Positions 26,195 to 34,442 of a DNA stretch of 64,000 bases are shown piece after piece (position 1 is the first letter of the stretch; every line of letters starts with the position of its first letter). The DNA lies in NCBI RefSeq assembly GCF_965655635.1, contig NZ_CBFHHE010000001.1, forward strand, positions 62,001 through 126,000, written 5' to 3'. The notes beneath the pieces were generated by a model that was not told the DNA's origin, did no database searches, and saw only the letters and a list, made by a program, of their open reading frames with translations. Made by a program: the position numbers and the translations under genes. The stretch is from Nereida sp965655635 (GTDB lineage Bacteria > Pseudomonadota > Alphaproteobacteria > Rhodobacterales > Rhodobacteraceae).

Positions 26195-26848
26195 ATGAAG
26201 TTTTTTGTAGATACCGCAGATATCGATGCAATCGCGAAACTGAACGAAACCGGGATGGTAGACGGTGTAACAACCAACCCATCGCTGATCAAAAAGTCAG
26301 GCCGCGACATCCTTGAGGTGACCAAAGAGATTTGCGACATCGTCAGTGGCCCAGTTTCTGCAGAAGTCGTGGCGCTGACCGCCGATGACATGATCACAGA
26401 AGGCCGCGAGTTGGCCAAGATTGCTGACAACATCGTTGTAAAGCTGCCTCTGACTTGGGACGGACTTAAGGCGTGTAAAGTGCTGTCAGACGAAGGCAAA
26501 ATGGTTAACGTCACTCTGTGCTTCTCAGTCAACCAAGCATTGTTGGCTGCCAAAGCGGGCGCGACTTTTATCAGCCCGTTCATTGGTCGTCTCGATGACA
26601 TCAACATCGACGGTCTTGAGCTGATCGAAGATATTCGCACTGTTTACGACAACTACGGCTACAAGACTGAAATCCTCGCCGCGTCAATCCGTACAGTGAA
26701 CCACGTGGCAGACTGCGCACGGATCGGTGCAGACGTCATGACGGCTCCGCCCGAAGTGATCGAAAAGCTGGCAGGTCACCCGCTGACTGCTGCTGGTCTG
26801 GCGACCTTCATGAAAGACGCCGAAGCGGCAGGCATCAAGATCGTCTAA
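26195..26848 (+). CDS. tal: Transaldolase (small, TalC/FSA type)
   Basis: A 217-residue single-domain transaldolase of the short subfamily. It starts MKFFVDTADIDAI, has TTNPSLI at about 28-34, and the Schiff-base Lys in VVKLPLTWDG near residue 86. The C-terminus GLATFMKDAEAAGIK is typical. It moves a dihydroxyacetone unit between sugar phosphates in the pentose phosphate pathway; the related fructose-6-phosphate aldolase activity cannot be excluded. Divergent from priA with a short gap; followed by a strong terminator. Confidence 0.93.
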   Translation: MKFFVDTADIDAIAKLNETGMVDGVTTNPSLIKKSGRDILEVTKEICDIVSGPVSAEVVALTADDMITEGRELAKIADNIVVKLPLTWDGLKACKVLSDEGKMVNVTLCFSVNQALLAAKAGATFISPFIGRLDDINIDGLELIEDIRTVYDNYGYKTEILAASIRTVNHVADCARIGADVMTAPPEVIEKLAGHPLTAAGLATFMKDAEAAGIKIV

Positions 26849-26885
26849 GATTTCGCCCTTTCAGGGCTTGCGAATACACATAACT

Positions 26886-26920
26886 AGGCCGCACCATATT
26901 ACGGTGGTGCGGCCTTTTTG
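26886..26920 (+). terminator. Intrinsic terminator after tal
   Basis: AGGCCGCACCA at 26886-26896 pairs perfectly with TGGTGCGGCCT at 26905-26915, with an 8-base loop, and is followed by TTTT. Confidence 0.9.
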
Positions 26921-27020
26921 TTGCGTCAAAGCCATATGCGCACAAAACCCCCTGCACGGCTTTGCGCAACCATGCTATAAGAGCAAAAAACAACGACAGC
27001 ATTCGGCACGAGCAGGTTCC

Positions 27021-27737
27021 ATGACTGACACAAATAAACTGACAGATGCCCAAGAGGCGCTACGCAAAACGATTATCGAAACTCCCGAACTGGTTTTGGA
27101 GGATCATGACGTGATGAGGGCTTTGGTCGCCGCAAACGATCGTGGGCAAGGCACGAATGTGGTTGATCTGCGCGGTGCTGCAATGGAGCGCCTTGAGGCA
27201 CGTCTTGACCGGCTTGAAGACACCCATCGCAGTGTTATTGCCGCAGCTTATGAAAACCTTGCAGGCACCAACCAAGTGCAGCGCGCAATTTTGCGGATGC
27301 TAGACCCCACAGAATTTGAGACGTTTTTGCAAAACCTTGACGGCGAGGTCGCTGAAATTCTGCGCGTAGATTGTGTCCGCCTTGTTCTTGAAAGCAGCCA
27401 ATCTGACAGCACAGTAGCCGCGCAAACACTTGCAGATGTCTTAAGCGTCCATGAAGCGGGCTTTATCGAAGACTATGTGACAGCCGGCAAAGGTGGTGAA
27501 AGCCGTGCTGTTTCCCTGCGCCAAGTCAGCCCTAAAAGTGCGGCCGTATATGGCGATAAGCACGAGTGGATCCGTTCTGAGGCTTGCATAAAGCTGGACC
27601 TTGGAAAAGATCGCCTCGGAGGAATGTTGGTGATGGGCGCGGAACATCCACATATGTTCAAACCACAGCAAGGTACTGATTTGCTTGCGTTCTTTGGTGG
27701 TGTTTTTGAGCGTGCTCTACGCCGCTGGCTCGCGTGA
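27021..27737 (+). CDS. DUF484 family protein
   Basis: A 238-residue protein with an N-terminal helical region (ALRKTIIETPELVLEDHDVM) and a GAF-like C-terminal half, matching DUF484. This family commonly stands directly before xerC in proteobacteria, as here, but its function is unknown. The ATG at 27021 is chosen; the upstream frame runs through the terminator. Its TGA overlaps the GTG start of the recombinase gene by four bases. Confidence 0.85.
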   Translation: MTDTNKLTDAQEALRKTIIETPELVLEDHDVMRALVAANDRGQGTNVVDLRGAAMERLEARLDRLEDTHRSVIAAAYENLAGTNQVQRAILRMLDPTEFETFLQNLDGEVAEILRVDCVRLVLESSQSDSTVAAQTLADVLSVHEAGFIEDYVTAGKGGESRAVSLRQVSPKSAAVYGDKHEWIRSEACIKLDLGKDRLGGMLVMGAEHPHMFKPQQGTDLLAFFGGVFERALRRWLA

Positions 27738-28678
27738 CCCAAGAAAAACCAACCCTTGGCGTTCAAATCAGTCCGGCGGCGACGGATGCCCTTGCGACGT
27801 TTCTAAGCCAAATGACAGCGCTGCGAGGTGCTGCCAAGAACACAACCGAAGCATACCAAACGGACATCCTTGGCTTTCTGACTTTCATCACCCAGCACAC
27901 ACCCGCACCACAAGGCTTAAACGCGCTAAAGGAAATCACTGTGCAAGACATGCGCGCGTGGATGGCGTTTGAACGCGGGCGCGGCGTTGGTGCGCGCTCG
28001 CTGGCGCGGTCGTTATCTGCGGTGAAGTCTTTTTATGCTTGGCTGGCCGAGCGCGAGGGGTTTGAACCTACCGCCCTTCTATCAACCCGCGCGCCCAAAT
28101 TTCAAAACAAATTACCCCGCCCGTTGACCAAAGACGCGGCTGTCAAAGTTCTGGATAATCTCGAGGTTCAGGCAACCGAGGCTTGGATCGGGGCGCGGGA
28201 TGTGGCGGTTGTTACGCTGCTTTACGGCTGTGGTCTGCGTATTTCAGAGGCTCTTGGGCTCAAGGGACGCGACGCACCGCTTGCAGATGTTTTGCGCATC
28301 AAAGGTAAGGGCGGCAAAGAACGCATTGTCCCTGTGATAAGCGCTGCACGTGAGGCCGTTGACGCCTACATAACGCTCTGTCCCCACCCATCTGAACCTG
28401 ACATGGCGCTGTTTCGGGGCGCGCGCGGGGGTGCGCTTAATCCACGGCTCATTCAAAAAGTAATGGAACGCTCAAGGCTTCAACTTGGCCTTCCGGCCAC
28501 CGCAACTCCGCACGCCATGCGACATTCGTTTGCGACCCACTTGCTTGGTGCCGGTGGAGATTTGCGCGCCATTCAAGAACTGCTTGGGCATGCATCCCTT
28601 TCAACAACCCAAGCCTACACCGCAGTCGACACTGCGCATTTGATGGACGTTTACGAGCGCGCGCACCCGCGACGGTGA
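27734..28678 (+). CDS. xerC: Tyrosine recombinase XerC
   Basis: A 314-residue tyrosine recombinase resolving chromosome dimers at dif with XerD. The N-terminal SAM-like DNA-binding domain covers about residues 15-105. Catalytic residues are visible in order: Arg in GCGLRISEALGL, Lys in GKGGKERIVP, His-x-x-Arg in TPHAMRHSFATHLL, His in LLGHASLSTTQ and the nucleophile Tyr in TQAYTAVD. GTG start in a four-base overlap with DUF484, as in other xerC operons. XerC rather than XerD is inferred from this neighbour. Confidence 0.92.
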   Translation: MTQEKPTLGVQISPAATDALATFLSQMTALRGAAKNTTEAYQTDILGFLTFITQHTPAPQGLNALKEITVQDMRAWMAFERGRGVGARSLARSLSAVKSFYAWLAEREGFEPTALLSTRAPKFQNKLPRPLTKDAAVKVLDNLEVQATEAWIGARDVAVVTLLYGCGLRISEALGLKGRDAPLADVLRIKGKGGKERIVPVISAAREAVDAYITLCPHPSEPDMALFRGARGGALNPRLIQKVMERSRLQLGLPATATPHAMRHSFATHLLGAGGDLRAIQELLGHASLSTTQAYTAVDTAHLMDVYERAHPRR

Positions 28679-28730
28679 GAAGGCGTTAAGAAAGCTTTGC
28701 AATTTAGAAAAAAACGATTAGCACCACCGA

Positions 28731-29426
28731 ATGTCGATTAAAAATAAAGCTCTCGCTGTTCACCTGTTCACCGCCACTGGCGCTGTTTTCGCAATGCTCG
28801 CTATGCTTGAGGCCGTTAAGGGCGATTGGCCAATGATGTTCTTATGGCTGGTTGTCGCCTTTTTTGTAGATGGCATCGACGGCCCGCTTGCCCGTAAATA
28901 TGACGTGAAAACAAACGCTCCCTTGTTTGATGGGGTGCTGCTGGACTTGATCATTGACTACCTGACGTATGTGTTCATTCCGGCATTTGCGCTGTTCACA
29001 TCAGGTTTGCTCGAGGGGTGGACCGGCTGGGCCACAATCATCGTGATTACGTTCACATCGGCGCTTTATTTCTGTGATACGCGCATGAAAACTAAAGACA
29101 ATTCATTCTCGGGATTTCCAGGGTGCTGGAACATGGCTGTGCTTGTTTTCTTCGCGCTGCAACCGGGTCACTGGGTCATCTTGGCCGCAGTCGTTGTGCT
29201 GGCAATCGCCATGTTCGCCCCTGTAAAATTCGTCCACCCTGTACGCACACAGCGTTGGCGTACACTCACGCTACCTACGGCACTGGCGTGGACGTTCTTT
29301 GCAGGATGGGCCGCTTGGGTACAGTTTGATTTGCAGCCCGTCGTTTACTGGGGCTTGATCCTGACGACGCTATATCTGCTTTTTGCCGGTGCGGTGCAGC
29401 AGGTTACCGAAAAAGACACCATGTAA
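28731..29426 (+). CDS. pcs: Phosphatidylcholine synthase
   Basis: A 231-residue integral membrane CDP-alcohol phosphotransferase with about eight helices. The active-site motif DGPLARKYDVKTNAPLFDG followed by LDLIIDYLTYV matches the phosphatidylcholine synthase variant, which condenses choline directly with CDP-diacylglycerol. This gives phosphatidylcholine in the membranes, common in Rhizobiales and Rhodobacterales. It follows xerC by 52 bases on the same strand and is followed by a terminator hairpin. Confidence 0.92.
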   Translation: MSIKNKALAVHLFTATGAVFAMLAMLEAVKGDWPMMFLWLVVAFFVDGIDGPLARKYDVKTNAPLFDGVLLDLIIDYLTYVFIPAFALFTSGLLEGWTGWATIIVITFTSALYFCDTRMKTKDNSFSGFPGCWNMAVLVFFALQPGHWVILAAVVVLAIAMFAPVKFVHPVRTQRWRTLTLPTALAWTFFAGWAAWVQFDLQPVVYWGLILTTLYLLFAGAVQQVTEKDTM

Positions 29427-29461
29427 ATGCGCCACTGACTTCAGCGGCATTGGACACGAAA

Positions 29462-29497
29462 AAACGGCGGCCCTATGAAAGCCGCCGTTTGTCATTT
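29462..29497 (+). terminator. Intrinsic terminator-like hairpin after pcs
   Basis: AAACGGCGGC at 29462-29471 pairs perfectly with GCCGCCGTTT at 29481-29490 around a 9-base loop. The T tract is interrupted (GTTTGTCATTT). Confidence 0.75.
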
Positions 29498-29513
29498 CTG
29501 ATAACAGAAACAA

Positions 29514-29540
29514 ACGCGGCTGAAGGTATTTCAGCCGCGT
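29514..29540 (-). terminator. Intrinsic terminator of the peptide-binding protein gene
   Basis: ACGCGGCTGAA at 29514-29524 is the reverse complement of TTCAGCCGCGT at 29530-29540, and on the minus strand the hairpin is followed by TTGTTTC. It sits just past the stop at 29547. Confidence 0.75.
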
Positions 29541-29546
29541 CAGTCA

Positions 29547-31124
29547 TTAGTTCATTGTGAAAAACTTGAACTTGGGATCATCCTCAGGGGACACTTCTGT
29601 GACAACTGCATCACTCATACCCCAGTTCAACACTTGGTGGTGGATGGGGATGTACTGCTGGTTTTCCTGAACCACGGCCCAAATATCGGCAATGGTTTGG
29701 TTGCGCTTGGCAAGGTCAGTTTCAGACGCAAGGGATACAACTTTTGCATCAATCGCCGCATCAGAGAACCCTGTGTTGTTCCAAGAACCACGATCGCCAG
29801 AACGTGAGTGTGTCAGGAAGTTGAAGACATATTCGGAATCGTATGTCGGAACGCCCCAACCCAGCATGTAGAACTCTGTCTCGCCGTTTTGGATCAGCGG
29901 GAAGTGCTGTGCTTTGGGTTTCGCATCAAGGTTAACTGTAATGCCGATTTGGGCCAGCATACCAACTGACGCCTGACAGATGCCTTCGTCGTTCACATAG
30001 CGGTCATTCGGGCAATCCAGTTGGATGGAGAAACCATCTGCATAACCAGCTTCTGCCATCAACGCTTTTGCGCCTTCAACGTCCGTCGCCGATGAACCAT
30101 CCATCTCAGCAGTCCAACCATTAACGAATGGCGGTGCAATCATGCCTGCTGGCTGTGACTGACCACGCATAACGACCTGTTTGATCGCATCGCGGTTGAT
30201 CGCCATGGACATCGCACGGCGAACGCGAACATCAGCCAGCGGGTTTGCCCCCTCTACGTTGTCGTTTTCCAGATCCGCTTTGCCTTGATCCATACCAAAG
30301 AAAATCACGCGGTTTTGCGGCGCTGTTTTCACGCTCAGGCCATCTGATGAATCAACACGGCCCAAGTCCTGTACCGGCACGTCTTGGATAAAGTCGACCT
30401 CACCTGACAAAAGTGCTGCAACACGTGTCGCGGCGTTTTGGATTGGTGTGTAGACAATCTCAGTTACTTCCAGTGGGAACTCACCTGCGCCCCAATAGCC
30501 ATCGCGCTTTTTCAAGACGGTTTTGACGTCAGGCTCGCGGCTTTCAAGAGTGTATGGGCCTGTGCCCATCGCATTTGTTGCGGCAAATGTTGTCTCGCCG
30601 TTGGCGATGTCTTGCACATTCACAACACCGTTCGCTTCAGTCCAGCCTTTGTCCATGATGAACAGGTTGGTGAAGTTGTTGGGCAGGATCGGGTTTGGAC
30701 CATCGGTGACGAATTCAACGGTCATGTCGTCTACTGCGCGCACTTCCACGATGGAAGTCAGCAGCTCTTTCATGGCTGACTTTTCGGATTTTGCACGCTC
30801 GAAGCTGAACACAACATCTTCTGATGTGAATGCAGAGCCATCAGAGAAAGTCACGCCTTCGCGCAGCTTGAAGACCCAGACATTTGCGTCGCCTTCTTTA
30901 GGCGCCCACTCAGTTGCGAGGGCAGCCTGGAACGCGCCAGCTGTGTCACGAATGATCAGCGGTTCATAGATTTGGTGTGCCAACGTATGTGTTGGACCTT
31001 CGTTTTGCGCATGGGGGTCAAGCGTCAAGCTGTCGCCAGCACGCGCCCAACGCAGGCTCTCGGCTGAGGCCAGCGAGGTAGACGCCAAAAGAGTGGCCGC
31101 AAAAAGAGCGGTAGTCGTTTTCAT
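29547..31124 (-). CDS. Peptide/opine ABC transporter periplasmic binding protein
   Basis: A 525-residue family-5 solute-binding protein (DppA/OppA type). The signal peptide (MKTTTALFAATLLASTSLASA) is cleaved near residue 21. The mature protein shows SLTLDPHAQNEGPTHTLAHQ and the family pattern VFKLREGVTFSDGSAFTSED. ATG 31124 has a good ribosome site (GGGAGA, seven bases before); the longer frame adds only five codons. No permease or ATPase genes are adjacent. It is divergent from a dipeptidase-like gene, which suggests a role in peptide use. Confidence 0.92.
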   Translation of the reverse strand: MKTTTALFAATLLASTSLASAESLRWARAGDSLTLDPHAQNEGPTHTLAHQIYEPLIIRDTAGAFQAALATEWAPKEGDANVWVFKLREGVTFSDGSAFTSEDVVFSFERAKSEKSAMKELLTSIVEVRAVDDMTVEFVTDGPNPILPNNFTNLFIMDKGWTEANGVVNVQDIANGETTFAATNAMGTGPYTLESREPDVKTVLKKRDGYWGAGEFPLEVTEIVYTPIQNAATRVAALLSGEVDFIQDVPVQDLGRVDSSDGLSVKTAPQNRVIFFGMDQGKADLENDNVEGANPLADVRVRRAMSMAINRDAIKQVVMRGQSQPAGMIAPPFVNGWTAEMDGSSATDVEGAKALMAEAGYADGFSIQLDCPNDRYVNDEGICQASVGMLAQIGITVNLDAKPKAQHFPLIQNGETEFYMLGWGVPTYDSEYVFNFLTHSRSGDRGSWNNTGFSDAAIDAKVVSLASETDLAKRNQTIADIWAVVQENQQYIPIHHQVLNWGMSDAVVTEVSPEDDPKFKFFTMN

Positions 31125-31287
31125 GTAATTGTCTCCCATAGTTATCCGAGCATCAAATGACTTGGCGGCACAAATGGCAAGAGCCTTGTGGGTCCAAAAT
31201 CAATCAAACAGAATGACGGCAATTCAAACTCACGAACTGTCGTAAATAGACTGGACAGAACGCAAGTTGCACGTTTTTGTGGCAATT

Positions 31288-32268
31288 ATGAAAACGCCCC
31301 TGATTGATAACCTGCAGTATTGCAACTGGTCGCGCAGCATCTTTGAACAGATGCGTGAAGGCGGCGTTGATGCTGTTCATGTTACTATTGTTTATCACGA
31401 GTCGTTTCGTGAAATGGTTCTGCAACTTGAAGCATGGAACCGTTGGTTTGAGACCTGTGGCGATCTTATCATGCGCGGCACCACTGCCCAAGAAGTCACA
31501 CGCGCAATGGAGACTGGCCGCACAGCGATTTTCTTTGGATTTCAAAACCCGTCGCCCATCGAAGATGACATTGGATTGATTGAGATTTGCCACCAACTTG
31601 GTGTGCGGTTCATGCAGCTGACGTATAACAATCAGTCGCTGCTTGCGACGGGCTGCTATGAGGATGAAGATACGGGCCTGACCCGCTTTGGTAAACAGGC
31701 CATTGCCGAAATGAACCGCGTTGGCTTGGTTGTCGACATGTCGCACAGCGCTGATCGCTCAACTCTTGAGGCGATTGATCATTCGACCCGCCCGATCGCG
31801 ATTACCCACGCAAACCCCGCTTGGTGGCATGCGGCAAAACGCAACAAGTCCCACGAGGTTCTCAGCGCGCTCACCTCTGCTGGTGGCATGTTGGGCTTTT
31901 CGATCTATCCCCACCACCTCAGCGGCGGCCCGGCATGTACGCTTGAAAGTTTCTGCCAAATGATCGCAGAAGCTGCCTCAAAATATGGTGCCGAGCATTT
32001 GGGCATCGGAACAGATCTATGCCAAGATCAACCTGACAGCGTTGTCGAGTGGATGCGTGTAGGACGATGGTCGAAGGTCATTGACTATGGTGAGGGAAGT
32101 GCCACCGATGCAGGTTTCCCCCCAATGCCCACATGGTTCAAAGACAACAGAGACTTCGACAACATTCGCCAAGGATTGCTTGCTACGGGTATGACAACCG
32201 GCGAAGTGGACGGCATTATGGGCGCGAATTGGCATCGTTTTTATGCTGACGCGTTTGGACCTGCATGA
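31288..32268 (+). CDS. Membrane-dipeptidase-family (M19-like) protein with altered metal site
   Basis: A 326-residue protein with the renal-dipeptidase fold: MQLTYNNQSLLATGCYE, VVDMSHSADRSTLEAID, PIAITHANP and LGIGTDLCQDQ correspond to family motifs. The N-terminal metal motif HxD is missing (it reads PLIDNLQYCNWS), and the bridging Glu region is FFGFQNPSP. The enzyme probably has changed chemistry or substrate, and I cannot name it. ATG 31288 is preferred to a TTG at 31267. It leads a three-gene operon joined by four-base ATGA overlaps with a 552-residue unknown and a DUF3726-like protein. Confidence 0.8.
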   Translation: MKTPLIDNLQYCNWSRSIFEQMREGGVDAVHVTIVYHESFREMVLQLEAWNRWFETCGDLIMRGTTAQEVTRAMETGRTAIFFGFQNPSPIEDDIGLIEICHQLGVRFMQLTYNNQSLLATGCYEDEDTGLTRFGKQAIAEMNRVGLVVDMSHSADRSTLEAIDHSTRPIAITHANPAWWHAAKRNKSHEVLSALTSAGGMLGFSIYPHHLSGGPACTLESFCQMIAEAASKYGAEHLGIGTDLCQDQPDSVVEWMRVGRWSKVIDYGEGSATDAGFPPMPTWFKDNRDFDNIRQGLLATGMTTGEVDGIMGANWHRFYADAFGPA

Positions 32269-33923
32269 AGGATTTTGCACCCCCACCACAGGCTAAGCTG
32301 CGCCCCGCATCGGACGTGATGCGCCTGCGTCGTTTGGGTGCATCATTCCCCACAAGGTTATCTTTTTTGCGCACGTTGTTGCGCAGGCTTTCGTCAGAAA
32401 ATGCAACTGTCACCTGCCCTGTCTGGGAGATAAGCGCGGATGGATACGGCCACGCGGTCATTAGCGTACCGCTTGGCGGGCACGTATACTCCCTCGTTGC
32501 TGTCAGCACTGAACTTGATCCGGATGCACGCACCGACCGCGTAATTGCAACGGCGTGGGACACAGCATTTGTCCTTTATGACGGCATCCCACCCCAAGCC
32601 GAAATTGATCGCATCGTGGCTACAGCGCCCCATCAGGAAGCCTCGCGCTTCACCGCTTCTGATTTAGTTTTGAGCCGTGCGAATAAATCTGTGCGGCTTT
32701 GGTCGCATGTGGTTGAACGCCTTCAGGCAGGTCTGCAGCCAGATGAGCATATAGTTCGCGAGACAGGTTATTTGATGCGCACAACGGCCGTATACGGAAA
32801 CGGTAAATTCGGGATCGCAGACCGCGCTGACATAGCGGAACGCGATGGGCTTTCAGGTCCGTTCCAAGCAGAAATGCTCACTGTTTGGCTGATCCGACAT
32901 TTCACGCATCTGTTGGTCGAACATGTGGGCCAAGCCCCCCTTGATCCGCATCTTAAACGTCACCTTGGGATCGGTAATTCCACAGGGCTTGGGATGGCCC
33001 CATTTTTGGTCACCCACCCTGTTTTGTTGAACAATTGGATTATGGTCCGCGAGACAGCATTGGCCCGTATCAGAGCATTAGAAGAGCTGCCCAACGGTGC
33101 AGCCTCAACGTTGCAAAACCTTGCCAAGCGCGCCGCAAAGCATCTTTCAGAATGGATTGTGCCCGATGCTATCGCCGCAACGCGCATATCGACCCTGCAA
33201 GCAGAATGGGAAGCGATTGTTGGCTACCTTAATAGCGAAGCATGGCATGAAGCCGCCGAAAAACCCTTTCCGATAGAGGCGCTTTTACAGCAGGCCGAAG
33301 ACCTATCAGAGGACGCGCAAGAATTGCTCTACTCTATGATAATCGAGCCGTTTGGTGAATTGGTAGACGGGCTGGAAGAGTGCATGGCCGACCCGTTTGG
33401 CGCGCCCCGGCTAACCCCATGCGACACCTCAGAGCTACACGCCTTGATCAATCGGGACTGGGCTTGGGCAACTTCGCGCGACTACAGCGCACGGGACGAA
33501 TGTGCACAGTTTTGGTACGTATCAGAAGAAAAGTTAGAACCCCGTCTTGGCAACCGTCACGAAGAAGATGGCGCGGAGCTTGAAAGCCCTCTTGATATTG
33601 CGCGCCGCGTTGCGGCTTTGGCCAAAGACCTTCCTGCGTCCGGCTCATTGACTGCGTTTTTGGCTACACACCCAGAACACCGCTTTGCTGCCGAACGTGT
33701 GCAATGTCTGGACAAGCATCCTTATTCCGAAATCCGCGATAACCTGATCGCCGACACATGCCTGCCAATTGATATGCTGCGGTGTAAGTTATCATTTTTC
33801 GGGGCCTCCAAATTTGATCCGAAGTCTGACCGCTGGACCCGCGTGACGCTTTACCAAGGAGCGCCGCTTGCAAATGAACTTAGTGCTGCTGATGACTGGT
33901 GGCTGCCAACATTTGGATCATGA
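32265..33923 (+). CDS. Unrecognised 552-residue protein in the dipeptidase-like operon
   Basis: I do not recognise a family. The protein is soluble, without signal peptide or membrane segment. It has a basic N-terminus (LRPASDVMRLRRLGASFPT), then a mixed alpha/beta region with SLVAVSTELDPDARTDRVIA, a stretch SGPFQAEMLTVWLIRHFTHL, and a C-terminal part ending DDWWLPTF. The start overlaps the dipeptidase-like stop (ATGA), and the end overlaps the start of the next gene in the same way, so the three proteins are probably made together and act in one pathway. Arginine- and tryptophan-rich clusters suggest an enzyme, but this is a guess. Confidence 0.75.
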   Translation: MKDFAPPPQAKLRPASDVMRLRRLGASFPTRLSFLRTLLRRLSSENATVTCPVWEISADGYGHAVISVPLGGHVYSLVAVSTELDPDARTDRVIATAWDTAFVLYDGIPPQAEIDRIVATAPHQEASRFTASDLVLSRANKSVRLWSHVVERLQAGLQPDEHIVRETGYLMRTTAVYGNGKFGIADRADIAERDGLSGPFQAEMLTVWLIRHFTHLLVEHVGQAPLDPHLKRHLGIGNSTGLGMAPFLVTHPVLLNNWIMVRETALARIRALEELPNGAASTLQNLAKRAAKHLSEWIVPDAIAATRISTLQAEWEAIVGYLNSEAWHEAAEKPFPIEALLQQAEDLSEDAQELLYSMIIEPFGELVDGLEECMADPFGAPRLTPCDTSELHALINRDWAWATSRDYSARDECAQFWYVSEEKLEPRLGNRHEEDGAELESPLDIARRVAALAKDLPASGSLTAFLATHPEHRFAAERVQCLDKHPYSEIRDNLIADTCLPIDMLRCKLSFFGASKFDPKSDRWTRVTLYQGAPLANELSAADDWWLPTFGS

Positions 33924-34339
33924 GCACTTCCTCAAAATCAGCAAATGAAGCAAGCATGTTGCTTCAAAAAGCCGCCCGCGGTGCAGGGTTTGGCGTCGCT
34001 CAAGCCCGTGATTTTGGCATCGCAGCGGCCCTCCATCTCTACGCGTCACGAAGCGAAGGCGACTTGATCGACGCATTGACCCATTCCGTTGGCCCAATCA
34101 CAACGCTGCCCGCCATGATGGACGATCTACTTGACCCCACATCGGATGGATGTGGCGTCTTTACGGGACTGGCGCTTAGCTATTTTCAAACAGCAACAGC
34201 GCGTCCTGCGATCGGGCGTATTGTTATGTCTTACGGGCTCAACGCGCACCTCAATACGCTGGCCGCAAAAACATATGTCCCCGCAAGCGATGCATCACGG
34301 CTGGCGGGTGCAGGCGCAGGCTTGACCGACAACGACTAA
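33920..34339 (+). CDS. DUF3726-like small protein
   Basis: A 139-residue protein whose start, SANEASMLLQKAARGAGFGV, resembles the N-terminus of DUF3726 proteins found beside catabolic enzymes in Rhodobacterales. The rest contains a short Gly/Ala-rich C-terminus. No catalytic motif is recognised. The ATG overlaps the stop of the 552-residue gene by four bases (ATGA). A bidirectional terminator follows. Confidence 0.55.
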   Translation: MSTSSKSANEASMLLQKAARGAGFGVAQARDFGIAAALHLYASRSEGDLIDALTHSVGPITTLPAMMDDLLDPTSDGCGVFTGLALSYFQTATARPAIGRIVMSYGLNAHLNTLAAKTYVPASDASRLAGAGAGLTDND

Positions 34340-34387
34340 GCTGGTGCGCGACGAATAGTCTTTGCTCCGTAAAATTGGCTCCATACA

Positions 34388-34418
34388 AAAAGGGCGCACC
34401 AGACGGCGCGCCCCTTTT
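34388..34418. terminator. Bidirectional intrinsic terminator
   Basis: GGGCGC at 34392-34397 pairs with GCGCCC at 34408-34413. AAAAA precedes and CTTTTT follows the stem, so it can end both the operon on the left and the convergent HisD-family gene on the right. Confidence 0.8.
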
Positions 34419-34442
34419 TAGACTACCTTGAGCGACCTCAAC

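Noticed and set aside
26195..26640. N-terminal extension of the priA frame to 26640
   Set aside because: This part is antisense to the transaldolase gene and low in protein-like content; PriA starts near 26121.
27734..28678. XerC-like recombinase as integrase of a mobile element
   Set aside because: It stands in the conserved DUF484-xerC order between housekeeping genes, without attachment repeats nearby.
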